Assembly (NCBI RefSeq): GCF_019218885.1
Contig: NZ_JAHUWT010000002.1
Location: 1,054,001-1,118,000 of the forward strand
Direction: 5' to 3'
DNA: 64,000 nucleotides
Origin: Bordetella sp. BOR01
GTDB lineage: Bacteria > Pseudomonadota > Gammaproteobacteria > Burkholderiales > Burkholderiaceae_B
Part shown: piece after piece, positions 25,421 through 34,708 of the stretch
Numbering within the stretch: position 1 is the first letter of the stretch
How the letters are laid out: each line of letters begins with the position of its first letter
Program-made: the position numbers and the translations under genes
Notes under the pieces: generated by a model
What the model was told of the DNA's origin: nothing
The model's database searches: none
The model's input: only the letters and a program-made list of their open reading frames with translations

Positions 25421-27874
25421 CTAGCGGCGGCCGCCCCAGCCCCGGCCACCGAAGCCGCGTCCTGCCCAGCCCCCGCCGCCGCCGCCAAAGCGGTCGCCTC
25501 CGAAGCGATCTCCGCCCCAGCCCGTATCGCTGCGTTGCTGGGCAAAGCGATCGTCGCTCCAGGTGCGTGCCTGACGTTGCCCGTCCAGGTAGCTGGATAC
25601 ATTGCTGGACGAGAAGTCGCTGCGCTGCATGGGCTGCCAGCCCGACGCGGTGTGCTGCTGCCAGCCGCCGTCGGCCGTGTGCTGGTAGACATGGCCATCG
25701 TGGTCGCCGTAGATATTGCCGTTGTTCCAGGCCACGCTGTTGCCGGTCTGGCTGTCGTGCTCGACGCCGCGACGATCGACGCTGCTGTCGTGCTCGCCGG
25801 CGGTGCCGCTGGCCGTGGTGCCGGATACGGTGGTGCGACCGGTCTCGGAATTGGTGCGTACGCTCTGCCGGCCCGCGTTCCATTGGCCATCGTCGTTTTC
25901 TTCGATACCCGAGCGGCTGGCGCCGCTGACGCCGGTACCGGTATTCCTGTAGGCGTCGCGCTGCCCGGCGACATAATTGCCGGAATAGGCGTTGTAGTCG
26001 GCGCCGCGCGAGCCTTCGAACCCGCGGCCCGTCGTGGGGTTGTAGCCCTGCGCGTGGGCCGTGCGCCATTCGTTGCCGGTCCAGTCGTTGTAGCCTACCG
26101 TACGGGTCACGGTGCCTTCGCGGCCCCATGCGCCATAGACGTTGGTCTGGTTCACGTCGACGCCCCGCGCGTAGGGGAATCCGGCGTACGGGCCCCAATA
26201 TGGCTCGGGCCCCCATGCGTCGGCCATGGCGAAGCCGAACGCGAAGCCCGCTGCGGTGTCCAGTGCGGCGTTATAGCCGTAGGTGGGCGGGTAGCCTATC
26301 CACGCATCATCGACGACCACCGGCGGGTAGACATAGCCCGTACCGTACACCACCGTGCCGTCCGGGCTTTCGACCAGGCCCATGTAGCCCGGCGTATAGC
26401 CGACCACGACCGAGTCCGGCGTCGATCCATAGATCTGTACGTAAGTGACGTAATGCAGCGGCGATTCGGGGGGAATGCCGTAGATGGCCGAAGGCACCGA
26501 ATCGGCTACGCGCCAGGGGCCCTGCGCCGAATCCGCCGTGAACCAGACGGCGCGCGACAAGGCGTAATACTGGCCGCCGTCGGCCTGGATGACGGGTACC
26601 GCGGTGTTGGTCGCATAGCGCAAGCTCGTGCCCGCGATGCGGTCGAACTTGGGCGCGCCGCCGATATAGTCCACATGCAGGGTCGCCTTGCTGCGCGATA
26701 CCGTGGCTGTCTGCGGGATGGTCGAGGCGATAACCGCCTCTTTGGCCTGCGGGGTGCCGGGCACCGATGCCAGTACACCGGCTTGCGGGTCGTGGATGCC
26801 GATGCGGGCGAAGTCGGGGCTCAGCTTGTCGCCAGGAACATACTTCCAGGTGCCATCCAGCTGCGCGGCGCTGAACCAGCGCCCGGAAATCAGCAGGTAA
26901 TAGCGGTTGTCCGCCGGAAGCATGAACAGGGCGTGATCGGCATTGTTGACTGCCAGGAGATTGGTGCCCTGCACCGGCCGCATCTGGGCTGGCCCTTGCA
27001 ACAGCACCAATTCGGCGGGCTCGCTCGAGACAAGCATGGCGGGCGGCTGCGGGGCGCGTGGAGCCCCCTTTGCCAGCAGCGGATCCACCGGCGCCTGCCG
27101 GGCGGCCGCGGCCGCGACATTCAGCAAGCCCCGCGAGGGCGTTTCACTGCGCCACCCGTCGGACAGCGACCGCGACGTGTACCAATAGCCGGCCGCATTC
27201 AAGTGATAAGTGCCATTGGCGCTGCGCAGGATCAGGGCGCGGCTGTTGATGACACGCTGCCAGCCTTCGACCTGCTTGACTGGCCCGAGCACAGGCTGCC
27301 CGTCGATCATGACCAATACCGCGGGTGTGGATCGGACAAAGATGCGCGGGGGCGTGTTTTTCACCGGCACTGCGCGCAAGTCCGCCACATGCCTGGACGC
27401 GGCGTAGCTGAGCTGCAGGTCGCTCAGGCGCAAGGTCATCTCGACAGGCAGGCGTGCGCTGAATTGTTCCTGTATGGCCTGCGCCTTGTCCGGTTCGGTC
27501 GGGATTTGCACGCGCGCGATCTGCAATTGCGTCAGGTGGACTTCGCCGGCGGCTTTGTCCACATCGGCATCCGCGCTGAAATTGGCGACGCCGTAGGTGG
27601 GTTGGCCATTGGCGGGCCCTATCGCGATGGCCATGCGGCCCGTGATGCGATTGCCTGTCCAGGTGTCGACCTGCGGCTGGTAGACCTCGTAGTGCGTGCC
27701 GTGGAAGTCCAGCGTGCGCGGCCATTGTGCCGCGCTGCCGCCGGCCTGCTGTGCCGGGGCCGGTTGCGGCGCGGCAGTCGCGGCAAGCACGCCGCCGCCG
27801 CCGGCCGCCAGGGCCATCGTGAATAATGCTGCCGCGATCTTGGTCGCCCGCACCATAGGCCTCGCATTTGCCAT
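25421..27874 (-). CDS. Large exported protein of unknown function with Gly/Arg-rich C-terminus
   Basis: 817 residues from the ATG at 27874 (GGAG nine nt upstream). A signal peptide (VRATKIAAALFTMALAAGG...AATAA) leads into a Pro/Gln-rich linker and then a beta-rich part (residues about 50-500). That part has repeated motifs such as AVLVMIDGQPVLG, AELVLLQGPAQ and WYTSRSLSDGW / WFSAAQLDGTW / WFTADSAQGPW, suggesting at least three copies of a small module. From about residue 540 it turns into an Asn/Ser/Gly/Thr-rich low-complexity region, ending in GGGGGGWAGRGFGGRGWGGRR. It sits upstream of cydAB in the same direction. A cell-envelope or surface role is possible, but no function is assigned. Confidence 0.85.
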   Translation of the reverse strand: MANARPMVRATKIAAALFTMALAAGGGGVLAATAAPQPAPAQQAGGSAAQWPRTLDFHGTHYEVYQPQVDTWTGNRITGRMAIAIGPANGQPTYGVANFSADADVDKAAGEVHLTQLQIARVQIPTEPDKAQAIQEQFSARLPVEMTLRLSDLQLSYAASRHVADLRAVPVKNTPPRIFVRSTPAVLVMIDGQPVLGPVKQVEGWQRVINSRALILRSANGTYHLNAAGYWYTSRSLSDGWRSETPSRGLLNVAAAAARQAPVDPLLAKGAPRAPQPPAMLVSSEPAELVLLQGPAQMRPVQGTNLLAVNNADHALFMLPADNRYYLLISGRWFSAAQLDGTWKYVPGDKLSPDFARIGIHDPQAGVLASVPGTPQAKEAVIASTIPQTATVSRSKATLHVDYIGGAPKFDRIAGTSLRYATNTAVPVIQADGGQYYALSRAVWFTADSAQGPWRVADSVPSAIYGIPPESPLHYVTYVQIYGSTPDSVVVGYTPGYMGLVESPDGTVVYGTGYVYPPVVVDDAWIGYPPTYGYNAALDTAAGFAFGFAMADAWGPEPYWGPYAGFPYARGVDVNQTNVYGAWGREGTVTRTVGYNDWTGNEWRTAHAQGYNPTTGRGFEGSRGADYNAYSGNYVAGQRDAYRNTGTGVSGASRSGIEENDDGQWNAGRQSVRTNSETGRTTVSGTTASGTAGEHDSSVDRRGVEHDSQTGNSVAWNNGNIYGDHDGHVYQHTADGGWQQHTASGWQPMQRSDFSSSNVSSYLDGQRQARTWSDDRFAQQRSDTGWGGDRFGGDRFGGGGGGWAGRGFGGRGWGGRR

Positions 27875-28359
27875 GCTAATCGCTCCATGAGTTAGCCGTG
27901 CGGATGCACGCGGGAATTCCGTCGACTCAGGGAAGTTGCATGGCCGCGCTCGCCTCGCGCGGCAATCTCCAGGAGACAATCGCGGCGATGTGCAAATAGG
28001 TCCAGCGCGGCTCCGCTACGCCAAGGGAGCCAGAAGGCAAGGTAATACGCCCGCATCCGAAATACACATCACAGCAAGCGGGGCCGTCAGACGGGCACCG
28101 CCTCCTTTGCAACCCGGCCGTGTGATCCAACCCCCGCGTGCGGGGGGCGATATAGGGGCCAGATGGCTGTGGTATTTAATGTTATTTCGCGGGGGAATGT
28201 CCAGCGCTGATGATGGGCGTCGTCCGATAACAACATCTTCCAAGCCGCTCCGCCTTCCAGGACATCGCAGCGGCGCGGCGGCGTGGCGGCGCCACGCGCC
28301 GACCGCTCTGCGGCCAATGGCATCCTAGCCGGCGCGCGCCTGCCGAGAATTCCGAACGG
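27875..28359. other. 485-bp intergenic region without a recognisable gene
   Basis: It lies between the start of the large exported protein and the stop of the 130-residue protein, both on the minus strand. A short GC stem (CCCCCG with CGGGGG, 28131-28146) lies in it, with an AT-rich stretch downstream (28170-28190). Open frames here are Arg/Pro-rich and lack family features. It should contain the promoter of the exported protein gene. Confidence 0.4.
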
Positions 28360-28752
28360 CTACCGCAGCGTGGCGGGATGAGATTCAGCCCGGCTGCGTT
28401 GGCTGATCGACCGGAACTCGAACGCCTGCCACCGATAGGCGCCCGGGAAGTCGGTGTCTTTCCAGCCCAGGTCGATCGGATGCGAAGTCTCGACGTAGGT
28501 CATCGCCAGATCGAATAGCGTGCGGGCCTGCCTGGGCAGCGCACTGAGTTTGCATCGGCCCAGATAGTCCAGGATGGCGGGCAGGCGCGGGAGCATGGCA
28601 TCGTAGAAGCCGCGCAGCTCTTCCAGACGTACGGAGTGCAGCCTGTGGAAGCGCCTTTCTTCCGAGGGCAATGCCCAGTCTGGCACGAAGTGTTCGAGGT
28701 CGGCGAATTCGTCCGGCAACGCCGATTCGCGGGGGGGGGTCTGGTCGGCCAT
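28360..28752 (-). CDS. Small protein of unknown function coupled to a Rieske oxygenase
   Basis: 130 residues from the ATG at 28752. An AGAGGAT ribosome site overlaps the end of the Rieske gene, whose stop (28755) is 2 nt upstream. No signal peptide or membrane segment. The sequence is acidic at the N-terminus (DEFADLEHFVPDW) and helical in the middle (RLEELRGFYDAMLPRLPAILDYL). It is shorter than and unlike the ~160-190-residue beta subunits of ring-hydroxylating dioxygenases. Tight coupling suggests an accessory or small subunit of the oxygenase. The family is not recognised. Confidence 0.75.
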   Translation of the reverse strand: MADQTPPRESALPDEFADLEHFVPDWALPSEERRFHRLHSVRLEELRGFYDAMLPRLPAILDYLGRCKLSALPRQARTLFDLAMTYVETSHPIDLGWKDTDFPGAYRWQAFEFRSISQRSRAESHPATLR

Positions 28753-28754
28753 GT

Positions 28755-29951
28755 TCAATCCTCTGCAAGCATGTCATCGATGGCGCGGTAATGGTTCTGG
28801 ATCACCCGTTCCTGCTTGGACAGCACCGTATGCGGAATGGCGCCCGACAGTATGCCGACCAGATTGGTTTCCATGGTGTTCATATCCTCGCGTATTACTT
28901 CGCGCGCACGGGTTACCGAATAGGCCTGGGCGATTGCATCGACGGGATTGTCAGATTCATAGGCAAAGCGCCAGTTGCGGATCTCGGTATGGCCATGGTC
29001 GATCGGCCAGAAGGTCATGTATGAATGGGTGTTGGCCTGGGGGGCAAACACGCAGTTGGGGAAGATATGCACGATATCGAATCCCCACTCGTCAAAGCGC
29101 GAGGGGTTGATGCCGGGCGGTTGCGTAGAGAAGTCGAACTTTGGAAACCAGGGGAACATCGGCTTCGAGTAGCGGAAGACCACTTCTTCGGTAGGTGTTT
29201 TCTTGTGATTCTGGTTGCCGTGCGTGGAATAGCGGCCGAAATGCCGGCCGACTTCCAGGTAGGCGCGATGGCGGTCGGGATTGTTCGGCCCCCCCTGGTA
29301 GTCCGGCACGGTGTTCTTGTGTATGTAGAGATTGTGGTAGCCCTCGCTGAATGCGTTGGTCGCCAGGTTCCAGTTCGTCTTGAGCACCAGGCGGTGGTCG
29401 GCGATCTTGACACGATTCTTGGCAAAGCCCTGGTACTGGTCGTACATGTCGCCCAGGAACTCGCGCAGCGTTTCGCGCGGTTCGCGGTCGAGATTGATGA
29501 AGACGACGTCTTCCCAGGTTTCGCAGTGCACGGGCACCAGGCCGTACTGGCTTTTTTCCACATTGTCGAACTGGCTGGCGTCGGTGATGTTCAGCAGCCG
29601 CCCATCGGTGGCGTAGGTCCATGCATGAAACGCGCAGGTAAATGCCTTGGCGCAGCCATTGGGCGTGTGCACCAGCTTGTCTCCGCGATGCCGGCAGACA
29701 TTATGGAAGGCGCGTATCTTGCCGTCGTTGGAGTGCACGATCAAGATGGACAGCCTGAGCGGCGGGATCTCGGTCAGCACAAAGCTGCCCGGTATCGGTA
29801 TGTCTGTCGTACAGGCTGCCACCAGCCATGCCCGCCGGAATACCTTTTCGACTTCCTGCTGGTAGAACTCCGGCTGCATGCGCTCATACATCGGGATCCT
29901 GGTTTGCAGCCGGCTCATGTCGCCCGCGAATTTCGTTTCGATTTCTGCCAT
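28755..29951 (-). CDS. Rieske non-haem iron oxygenase, alpha subunit (second system)
   Basis: 398 residues from the ATG at 29951; the frame remains open upstream but that part crosses the divergent promoter. Rieske ligands are Cys86, His88 (CRHRG) and Cys106, His109 (CAFHAW). The mononuclear iron site is in NAFSEGYHNLYIH with Glu203, His206 and His211. No reductase or ferredoxin gene is nearby, so electrons must come from a protein encoded elsewhere. The unknown 130-residue gene follows directly. A divergent LysR at 30118 is the probable regulator. Substrate unknown; the downstream Bug receptors hint at an organic acid. Confidence 0.94.
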   Translation of the reverse strand: MAEIETKFAGDMSRLQTRIPMYERMQPEFYQQEVEKVFRRAWLVAACTTDIPIPGSFVLTEIPPLRLSILIVHSNDGKIRAFHNVCRHRGDKLVHTPNGCAKAFTCAFHAWTYATDGRLLNITDASQFDNVEKSQYGLVPVHCETWEDVVFINLDREPRETLREFLGDMYDQYQGFAKNRVKIADHRLVLKTNWNLATNAFSEGYHNLYIHKNTVPDYQGGPNNPDRHRAYLEVGRHFGRYSTHGNQNHKKTPTEEVVFRYSKPMFPWFPKFDFSTQPPGINPSRFDEWGFDIVHIFPNCVFAPQANTHSYMTFWPIDHGHTEIRNWRFAYESDNPVDAIAQAYSVTRAREVIREDMNTMETNLVGILSGAIPHTVLSKQERVIQNHYRAIDDMLAED

Positions 29952-30117
29952 GGTGGTGGGTCGCGAAGATGGATGATGGGATACAGCGCGTCGGTGCCCT
30001 GCGTGTAAACCAGTGTAGATATGGCATTGAATTGGAGCTATATACGAATGCAGCATGTCGAAGATGCCGCATGGCGAATAACACTGCGTGCCGGGTGATG
30101 TACCCAGGGGGGCTGGT

Positions 30118-31020
30118 ATGGAGACATCGGAAATACGCCTGTTTCGCGTTTTCCTCGTATTGATGGACGAGCGCAATGTCAGTCGCGCCGCCGAACGCCT
30201 GGGGTTGTCGCAGCCGGCCGCCAGCCATCTGCTGGCCAGGCTGCGCACGTGGTTCCAGGATCCCTTGTTGATCCGCTCGCGTGCCGGCATGGTGCCAACC
30301 GGCCGTGCCCTGGAGGTCGTCGAGATCGTGCGCAATATCGTGTTGCAGCACGATCGCCTCATGCGCCCCGCCCAGAAGTTCGATCCGGCGACATCGCGCC
30401 GCACCTTCGTGATCTCTGCCTCGGAGTTTTCCGAGCGCCTGCTGATGCCGCCGCTGGTGCGCTATTTGCGGCAAGAGGCACCCCATGTGAAGCTGGTCAT
30501 TCGTGCGCCCGATCCCGAGCGTGCATTCGAAATGCTGGAAAACGGCACGCTCGACCTGCGCATTGCGTGGCTTACCGAGCCTTTCACGTCGCTGCGGTCC
30601 ACGATGCTGCTGCACGATCGGCTGGTATGCCTGGCCGATCGCCGCCACGGCGATACGCTGACGCTGGACCAGCTTCTGACCATGCCCATGGTACGCACTT
30701 ATAACTACAACCAGACCACGAACCGCCGCGTCATCGACCAGGCCCTGGAAAAACAGGGGCACAAGGCGTCCTGGACGTTCCTGGTCCAGAACTTTCAGGT
30801 GATTCCCGAAATGCTGGTGGGCACCGACCTGGTGGCTGTACTGCCGCGCATGCTGGCGCGGCTGTACGCCGACGAGCGTTCGCTACGGGTCTATGCGCCG
30901 CCTGTATCGTTGCCGCCGGTACGTTACGCGGCATATTGGCATGAGCGCTACCAGAAGGATGCCGAGCATCGATGGTTGCGCGCCGCCCTGACCATGGCGG
31001 CCAAGGGCGTGAATCGATAA
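30118..31020 (+). CDS. LysR-family transcriptional regulator (NahR/NodD-like branch)
   Basis: 300 residues from the ATG at 30118, with a GGGGGG-type ribosome site; an in-frame start at 30088 would extend into the promoter. The helix-turn-helix covers residues 4-62 (LFRVFLVLMDERNVSRAAERLG, LSQPAASHLLARLR) followed by DPLLIRSRAGMVPT, the pattern of NahR/NodD-type LysR proteins. Effector domain from about residue 90. It is divergent from the Rieske oxygenase gene (166-bp gap) and likely activates it in response to an aromatic compound. Confidence 0.93.
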   Translation: METSEIRLFRVFLVLMDERNVSRAAERLGLSQPAASHLLARLRTWFQDPLLIRSRAGMVPTGRALEVVEIVRNIVLQHDRLMRPAQKFDPATSRRTFVISASEFSERLLMPPLVRYLRQEAPHVKLVIRAPDPERAFEMLENGTLDLRIAWLTEPFTSLRSTMLLHDRLVCLADRRHGDTLTLDQLLTMPMVRTYNYNQTTNRRVIDQALEKQGHKASWTFLVQNFQVIPEMLVGTDLVAVLPRMLARLYADERSLRVYAPPVSLPPVRYAAYWHERYQKDAEHRWLRAALTMAAKGVNR

Positions 31021-31043
31021 GGCGGGCGAGGTCGGCCGGATGA

Positions 31044-32117
31044 CTAGCTGCCGTCCCGTTGCACCGACGCCACCACCGCTTGCCATTTCACGAATTCGCC
31101 GCGTATGAATTGTGCAGCTTTGTCCGGGTCGGAATCGAGCACGGGCTGTACCGCCATGTCATCCAGGTCTTTCTGGAATGCCGTGTCCGCCACGACGGTA
31201 CGTGTCGCGGCAACCAGTTTGTCGATCACGCCCTGGGGCGTTTGCGCGGGGGCGGACAGGATGAAAGCGGTTTCGGATTCGAAACCGGGCAAGCCGGATT
31301 CGGCCACGGTGGGGAGGTCGGGCATGGCCCTGGAGCGCCGGGCGCCCGTGACCGCGAGAATCCTGGCCTGGCCCGATTTGTGCAGGGCGATGGCGCCATT
31401 GAGTACATTGAAGTAGATCGGCACGCGGCCGGTGATCAAGTCCTGAACCATGAGGGTGCCGCCCTTATAGGGCACGGCGGTCATTTGCAGCCCCGCCTGG
31501 CTCGCGAACATGAGCGTGGTCAAGTGCACGAAGCCCGCGGGGCCGTTGGTCGCGTATGAATACTCGTTCGGATGCTTCTTGACCAGGTCGATGAACTGCT
31601 GCACGGTGTGGACGCCCAGGCCCGGATAGACTTCCAGGCAGAACGGCACCAGCCCGACGACGGCGATGGGCCGCAGGTCTTTCCGGGGATCGAAAGGCAC
31701 CTGCATGGTCAAGGGGTTGATGACGTTGGTGCCCGTCGTTCCCATCAGCAATGTGTAGCCGTCCGCCGGCGCACGCACCACATCCGCCGTGCCTATCGTG
31801 CCGCCGGCCCCGCCCTTGTTCTCGATATGTATCGATACGCCCAGAACGCCCTCGAGCTTGTTGGCGAACTTGCGGGCAAAGACGTCGGTTGCGCCGCCCG
31901 GCGCCGCGGGCGTGACGAGTTTGATGGGCTGGCTGGGGTAGCGTTGTTCCCCGCCCGCTGCAGGTGCCGCATAAGCGCCCAGGATCAGGCATGGGGCAAG
32001 CGCCCAGCCCCGGACGAAGGCCCAGGGCCGCGATATCCCCTGGCGTGGGTTCGCAGGGGATGCGGAGCAGGGGGACGCTGGCAGATGGCCGGCCATGGCG
32101 ATAGCGTCGTTGGGCAT
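31044..32117 (-). CDS. Bug/TctC family periplasmic receptor
   Basis: 357 residues from the ATG at 32117; an internal ATG at 32096 is also possible. The frame stays open upstream but becomes Arg/Pro-rich shadow sequence of the next Bug gene. The signal region is long and interrupted (WALAPCLILGAYAAPAAGG), with the mature start YPSQPIKLVTPAAPGGATDV. The HIENKGGAGG block is near residue 95. It is the last of two tandem Bug genes, only 32 nt after the previous one, and converges with the LysR at 30118. Confidence 0.88.
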   Translation of the reverse strand: MPNDAIAMAGHLPASPCSASPANPRQGISRPWAFVRGWALAPCLILGAYAAPAAGGEQRYPSQPIKLVTPAAPGGATDVFARKFANKLEGVLGVSIHIENKGGAGGTIGTADVVRAPADGYTLLMGTTGTNVINPLTMQVPFDPRKDLRPIAVVGLVPFCLEVYPGLGVHTVQQFIDLVKKHPNEYSYATNGPAGFVHLTTLMFASQAGLQMTAVPYKGGTLMVQDLITGRVPIYFNVLNGAIALHKSGQARILAVTGARRSRAMPDLPTVAESGLPGFESETAFILSAPAQTPQGVIDKLVAATRTVVADTAFQKDLDDMAVQPVLDSDPDKAAQFIRGEFVKWQAVVASVQRDGS

Positions 32118-32149
32118 CGCGGCTCCAGTGATAGTGATGGACGGCAACC

Positions 32150-33124
32150 CTATTGCACGTTGATGTTGGCTGCCTTGATGACCTTGCCCCAGCGCTCGTA
32201 CTCTTCTTCCATGTACGCCTGGGCGGCGGCGGCGCTGCCGTCGCCCGGACTGAGGCGGATGATGCCCACGCGGGCCAGGTCGGCCTGGGCCTCGGGCGTG
32301 GACAGTGCGGTGTCGAGCGCGCGATTCAGCTTGTCGACGATGGCCTGGGGCGTACCCTTCGGCGCCAGCACACCTTGCCAGAAGCGCAGGTTGTAGGCAT
32401 AGCCTTGTTCTGCGTAAGTCTTGACTTCCGGGGCGATGCTGGCCCGTTCCTGGGTATCGATGGCCAGCATGCGGATCTTGCCCGATTCCGCTTGTGGCCT
32501 GGCCATCGAGGCGGGCACGATCATGGCGTCGACGTGGCCGGCGATCACGGCTTCCAATGCTGGCGACGAACCCTTGAAGGGCACGTGCAGCAGTTCGATG
32601 CCCGTCTCGTTCGTGATCGCCGCCATGCGGACGTGCCCGCCGCTGCCCAGGCCCCAGCTGGCGAAGCTCAGCTTGCCTGGATGCGCTTTGGCGTAGTTGA
32701 TGAATTCGTCGAACGAATCGAGATCCAGCTTGGCATTGACGGCCAGCACGGTGGGGCCGTATCCGACCACGGCGACGGGCACGAAGTCGTGCAGGGCGTC
32801 GTAGCGGATGCCGGGAAACAGATGGGGGGCGACCGAGTGCGTGTCGGCCACGGTGTACTGAATGGTATAGCCGTCGGGCGCGGCGCGTGCCACGTACTCG
32901 GTGCCTATCATGCCGCTGGCGCCATCGCGGTTTTCCACGATTACCGGAACCTTGAGTTGCCTTGACAGGTGATCCGCCGTCACCCGCGCCGGTATGTCGG
33001 TGCCGCCTCCGGCGGACCAGGCAACGATCATCTTGATCGGGCGGTCGGGATAAGGCGCCGCGCCGGCTGCGCCACACGCCATACAGGCGACGAGAAAACC
33101 CATGCCAGCGATGGAATTACGCAT
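32150..33124 (-). CDS. Bug/TctC family periplasmic receptor
   Basis: 324 residues with a clear Sec signal (MRNSIAGMGFLVACMACGAAGAA). The mature start is YPDRPIKMIVAWSAGGGTDI; the usual PF of VPFPAGG is replaced by AW. VIVENRDGASG is near residue 62. It lies in tandem with another Bug gene, and the two share only the family core, so they likely bind different ligands. The FAD oxidoreductase gene upstream (33292) is in the same direction with a 167-bp gap, so it may have its own promoter. Confidence 0.92.
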   Translation of the reverse strand: MRNSIAGMGFLVACMACGAAGAAPYPDRPIKMIVAWSAGGGTDIPARVTADHLSRQLKVPVIVENRDGASGMIGTEYVARAAPDGYTIQYTVADTHSVAPHLFPGIRYDALHDFVPVAVVGYGPTVLAVNAKLDLDSFDEFINYAKAHPGKLSFASWGLGSGGHVRMAAITNETGIELLHVPFKGSSPALEAVIAGHVDAMIVPASMARPQAESGKIRMLAIDTQERASIAPEVKTYAEQGYAYNLRFWQGVLAPKGTPQAIVDKLNRALDTALSTPEAQADLARVGIIRLSPGDGSAAAAQAYMEEEYERWGKVIKAANINVQ

Positions 33125-33291
33125 TGTCTCGCCACCCGTTTGGTAATTATGTGGAAGAGTTTAGGAGCGAGGCGCAGGGCGGTCTATGGTCGGTGATCTA
33201 TATTCGTTATGCAGGATCGCGCATGATCTGTGGAATTCAGGACTGTGAAAGTCGATTTTTTCGCAGGAGGGTATTTCGGGTACTTCGGGCG
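33125..33291. other. Short intergenic region before the tandem Bug genes
   Basis: 167 bp between the stop of the FAD oxidoreductase and the start of the Bug gene. It probably holds a promoter for the two Bug genes. No palindrome or hairpin stands out. Confidence 0.3.
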
Positions 33292-34707
33292 TCATGGCTG
33301 GCCCAGGCTGGCACCCTGGCGCATCAGTTCTTCCCGGACCTCCTGGGCCGCAACGTCGCGCGGCACGATGTTCCGGCGGGCGGCGGCGGCGGCGCAGATA
33401 CCTGCAGCCTGGCCGGTCGCCATGGCGATCGGCATCACGCGGTACGAAGAATGGGCCTCGTGCGTGCCGGATATGCATCGTCCGGCCACGATGACTTTGT
33501 CGATGCGTTGCGGGATCAGTGCCCGCAGCGGAATGTCGTAGGCATCGTCGGCCGGGATACGCTTGAGTATGGTGCCTTTGCCGGCAGGGTTGTGGATGTC
33601 GACCGGGTATGAGCCCCGCGCTATGGCATCGGGAAATTTGCGCGCGCCAAGCAGGTCTTGCGCGGTTAGCTGGTATTCCCCGACGATGCGCCGCGTTTCC
33701 CGCACGCCGACGTGAACGCCGCTTTGCACGGCATAGCTGTCCTGGAAGCCGGGCACGTATTTGCGCAGGAAGCGCATCAGCTGGTTCAGTTGGTGCCGGC
33801 TTTCCCATTCCGCCAGGGTCCAGTCCCAGACATCGGTGCCCAGCACCCGCGTCACGCGGGTGGAATTCACACTGACTTCGTGGGCGTGGGGCGTGCCGAA
33901 GAACAGAATGTCTTCCCGCGCCAGGTTCAGGTCTCCGTTTGCCGAAGCCTGCCGGACCAGGTCCCACAGCCCATGCACGCCACGCCATTGGCCCGGGTTC
34001 TGCCTGACGTACTCCTGGAAAGCCGCGGGATTGAAGTCGGCCATGCGAAACATCAGTGTCATGGGCTGCACCAGGCCGTCGGCCTCGCGGCCCATTTCGT
34101 AGCCGGCCCCCGCCAAGGCCGCGACGTCGCCGTCGCCGGTGCAGTCCACTACGGCCTTGGCTTTGATGACCAGGGGGCCGCTCTTGGTCTCGAACACCAC
34201 ACCCTGGACATCGCCTTCGCCAAATATGCCGCTGGCAAAGGAATGGAACAGCATGCGCACACCGGCCTGGTCCAGCAGTTCCAGCGCGGCCGACTTGAAG
34301 ATTTCGGGATCGAAAGGAACGACATAGCCGGTGTCCAGCGAGGGCGCCACCGCGCCGCCGCTACCCACCAGGCGCTCGAGCAGTTCCTTGAGCACGCCCG
34401 CGATGACCGGATGCCCCGGGCCGTGGTCATCGGGCAGCAGGTTGGTCACGCCCAGTTTCTCGAAGGTCGGGCGCTGGGTGTGGAACGACATCAGCGGCAT
34501 GACCAGCGCCGCCGTGGCATTGCCGCCCAGGAAGCCATACCGTTCCACCAGGATCACGTCCGCGCCGGCGCGCGCGGCCCCCACCGCGGCGCCGATGCCG
34601 GCCGGGCCGCCGCCCACCACCAGGACATCGGTCTCGGCCGCCAATCCCGCCTTGCGCGGGGGCAGCATCAGTTCCGGGATCCGGGCGGGCCTTTGAAGTA
34701 CGGGCAT
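33292..34707 (-). CDS. FAD-dependent oxidoreductase
   Basis: 471 residues from the ATG at 34707 (AAGGAAG upstream). The ADP-binding motif VVGGGPAGIGAAVGAARAG is at about residues 29-47, followed by VERYGFLGGNATAA, which is the FAD_oxidored group pattern. Later blocks are VVDCTGDGDVAALAGA near residue 188 and VIAGRCISGTHEAHSSYRV near 430. The protein is cytoplasmic and resembles members that oxidise small organic acids or amines; the substrate is not known. It begins one base after the stop of the polysaccharide pyruvyl transferase homologue, so they are co-translated. Confidence 0.9.
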   Translation of the reverse strand: MPVLQRPARIPELMLPPRKAGLAAETDVLVVGGGPAGIGAAVGAARAGADVILVERYGFLGGNATAALVMPLMSFHTQRPTFEKLGVTNLLPDDHGPGHPVIAGVLKELLERLVGSGGAVAPSLDTGYVVPFDPEIFKSAALELLDQAGVRMLFHSFASGIFGEGDVQGVVFETKSGPLVIKAKAVVDCTGDGDVAALAGAGYEMGREADGLVQPMTLMFRMADFNPAAFQEYVRQNPGQWRGVHGLWDLVRQASANGDLNLAREDILFFGTPHAHEVSVNSTRVTRVLGTDVWDWTLAEWESRHQLNQLMRFLRKYVPGFQDSYAVQSGVHVGVRETRRIVGEYQLTAQDLLGARKFPDAIARGSYPVDIHNPAGKGTILKRIPADDAYDIPLRALIPQRIDKVIVAGRCISGTHEAHSSYRVMPIAMATGQAAGICAAAAARRNIVPRDVAAQEVREELMRQGASLGQP

Positions 34708-34708
34708 C

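Noticed and set aside
25311-26216. Upstream extension of cydA by about 300 codons
   Set aside because: The extension is Arg-rich and overlaps the neighbouring gene; the conserved CydA N-terminus starts at 25310.
25535-27826. A 763-codon plus-strand frame opposite the exported Gly-rich protein
   Set aside because: Val/Ala/Arg-rich composition without motifs, wholly antisense; the minus-strand gene has a signal peptide and ribosome site.
28131-28146. GC stem CCCCCG/CGGGGG as a terminator or riboswitch part
   Set aside because: Only six pairs, no T-run and no conserved riboswitch core; described only as part of the intergenic region.
28360-28752. The 130-residue protein as the beta subunit of the Rieske oxygenase
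   Set aside because: Too short and without the beta-subunit features I know; left as unknown.
32118-33077. N-terminal extension of the Bug protein at 31044
   Set aside because: It is the shadow of the preceding Bug gene; no signal or motif is lost by starting at 32117.
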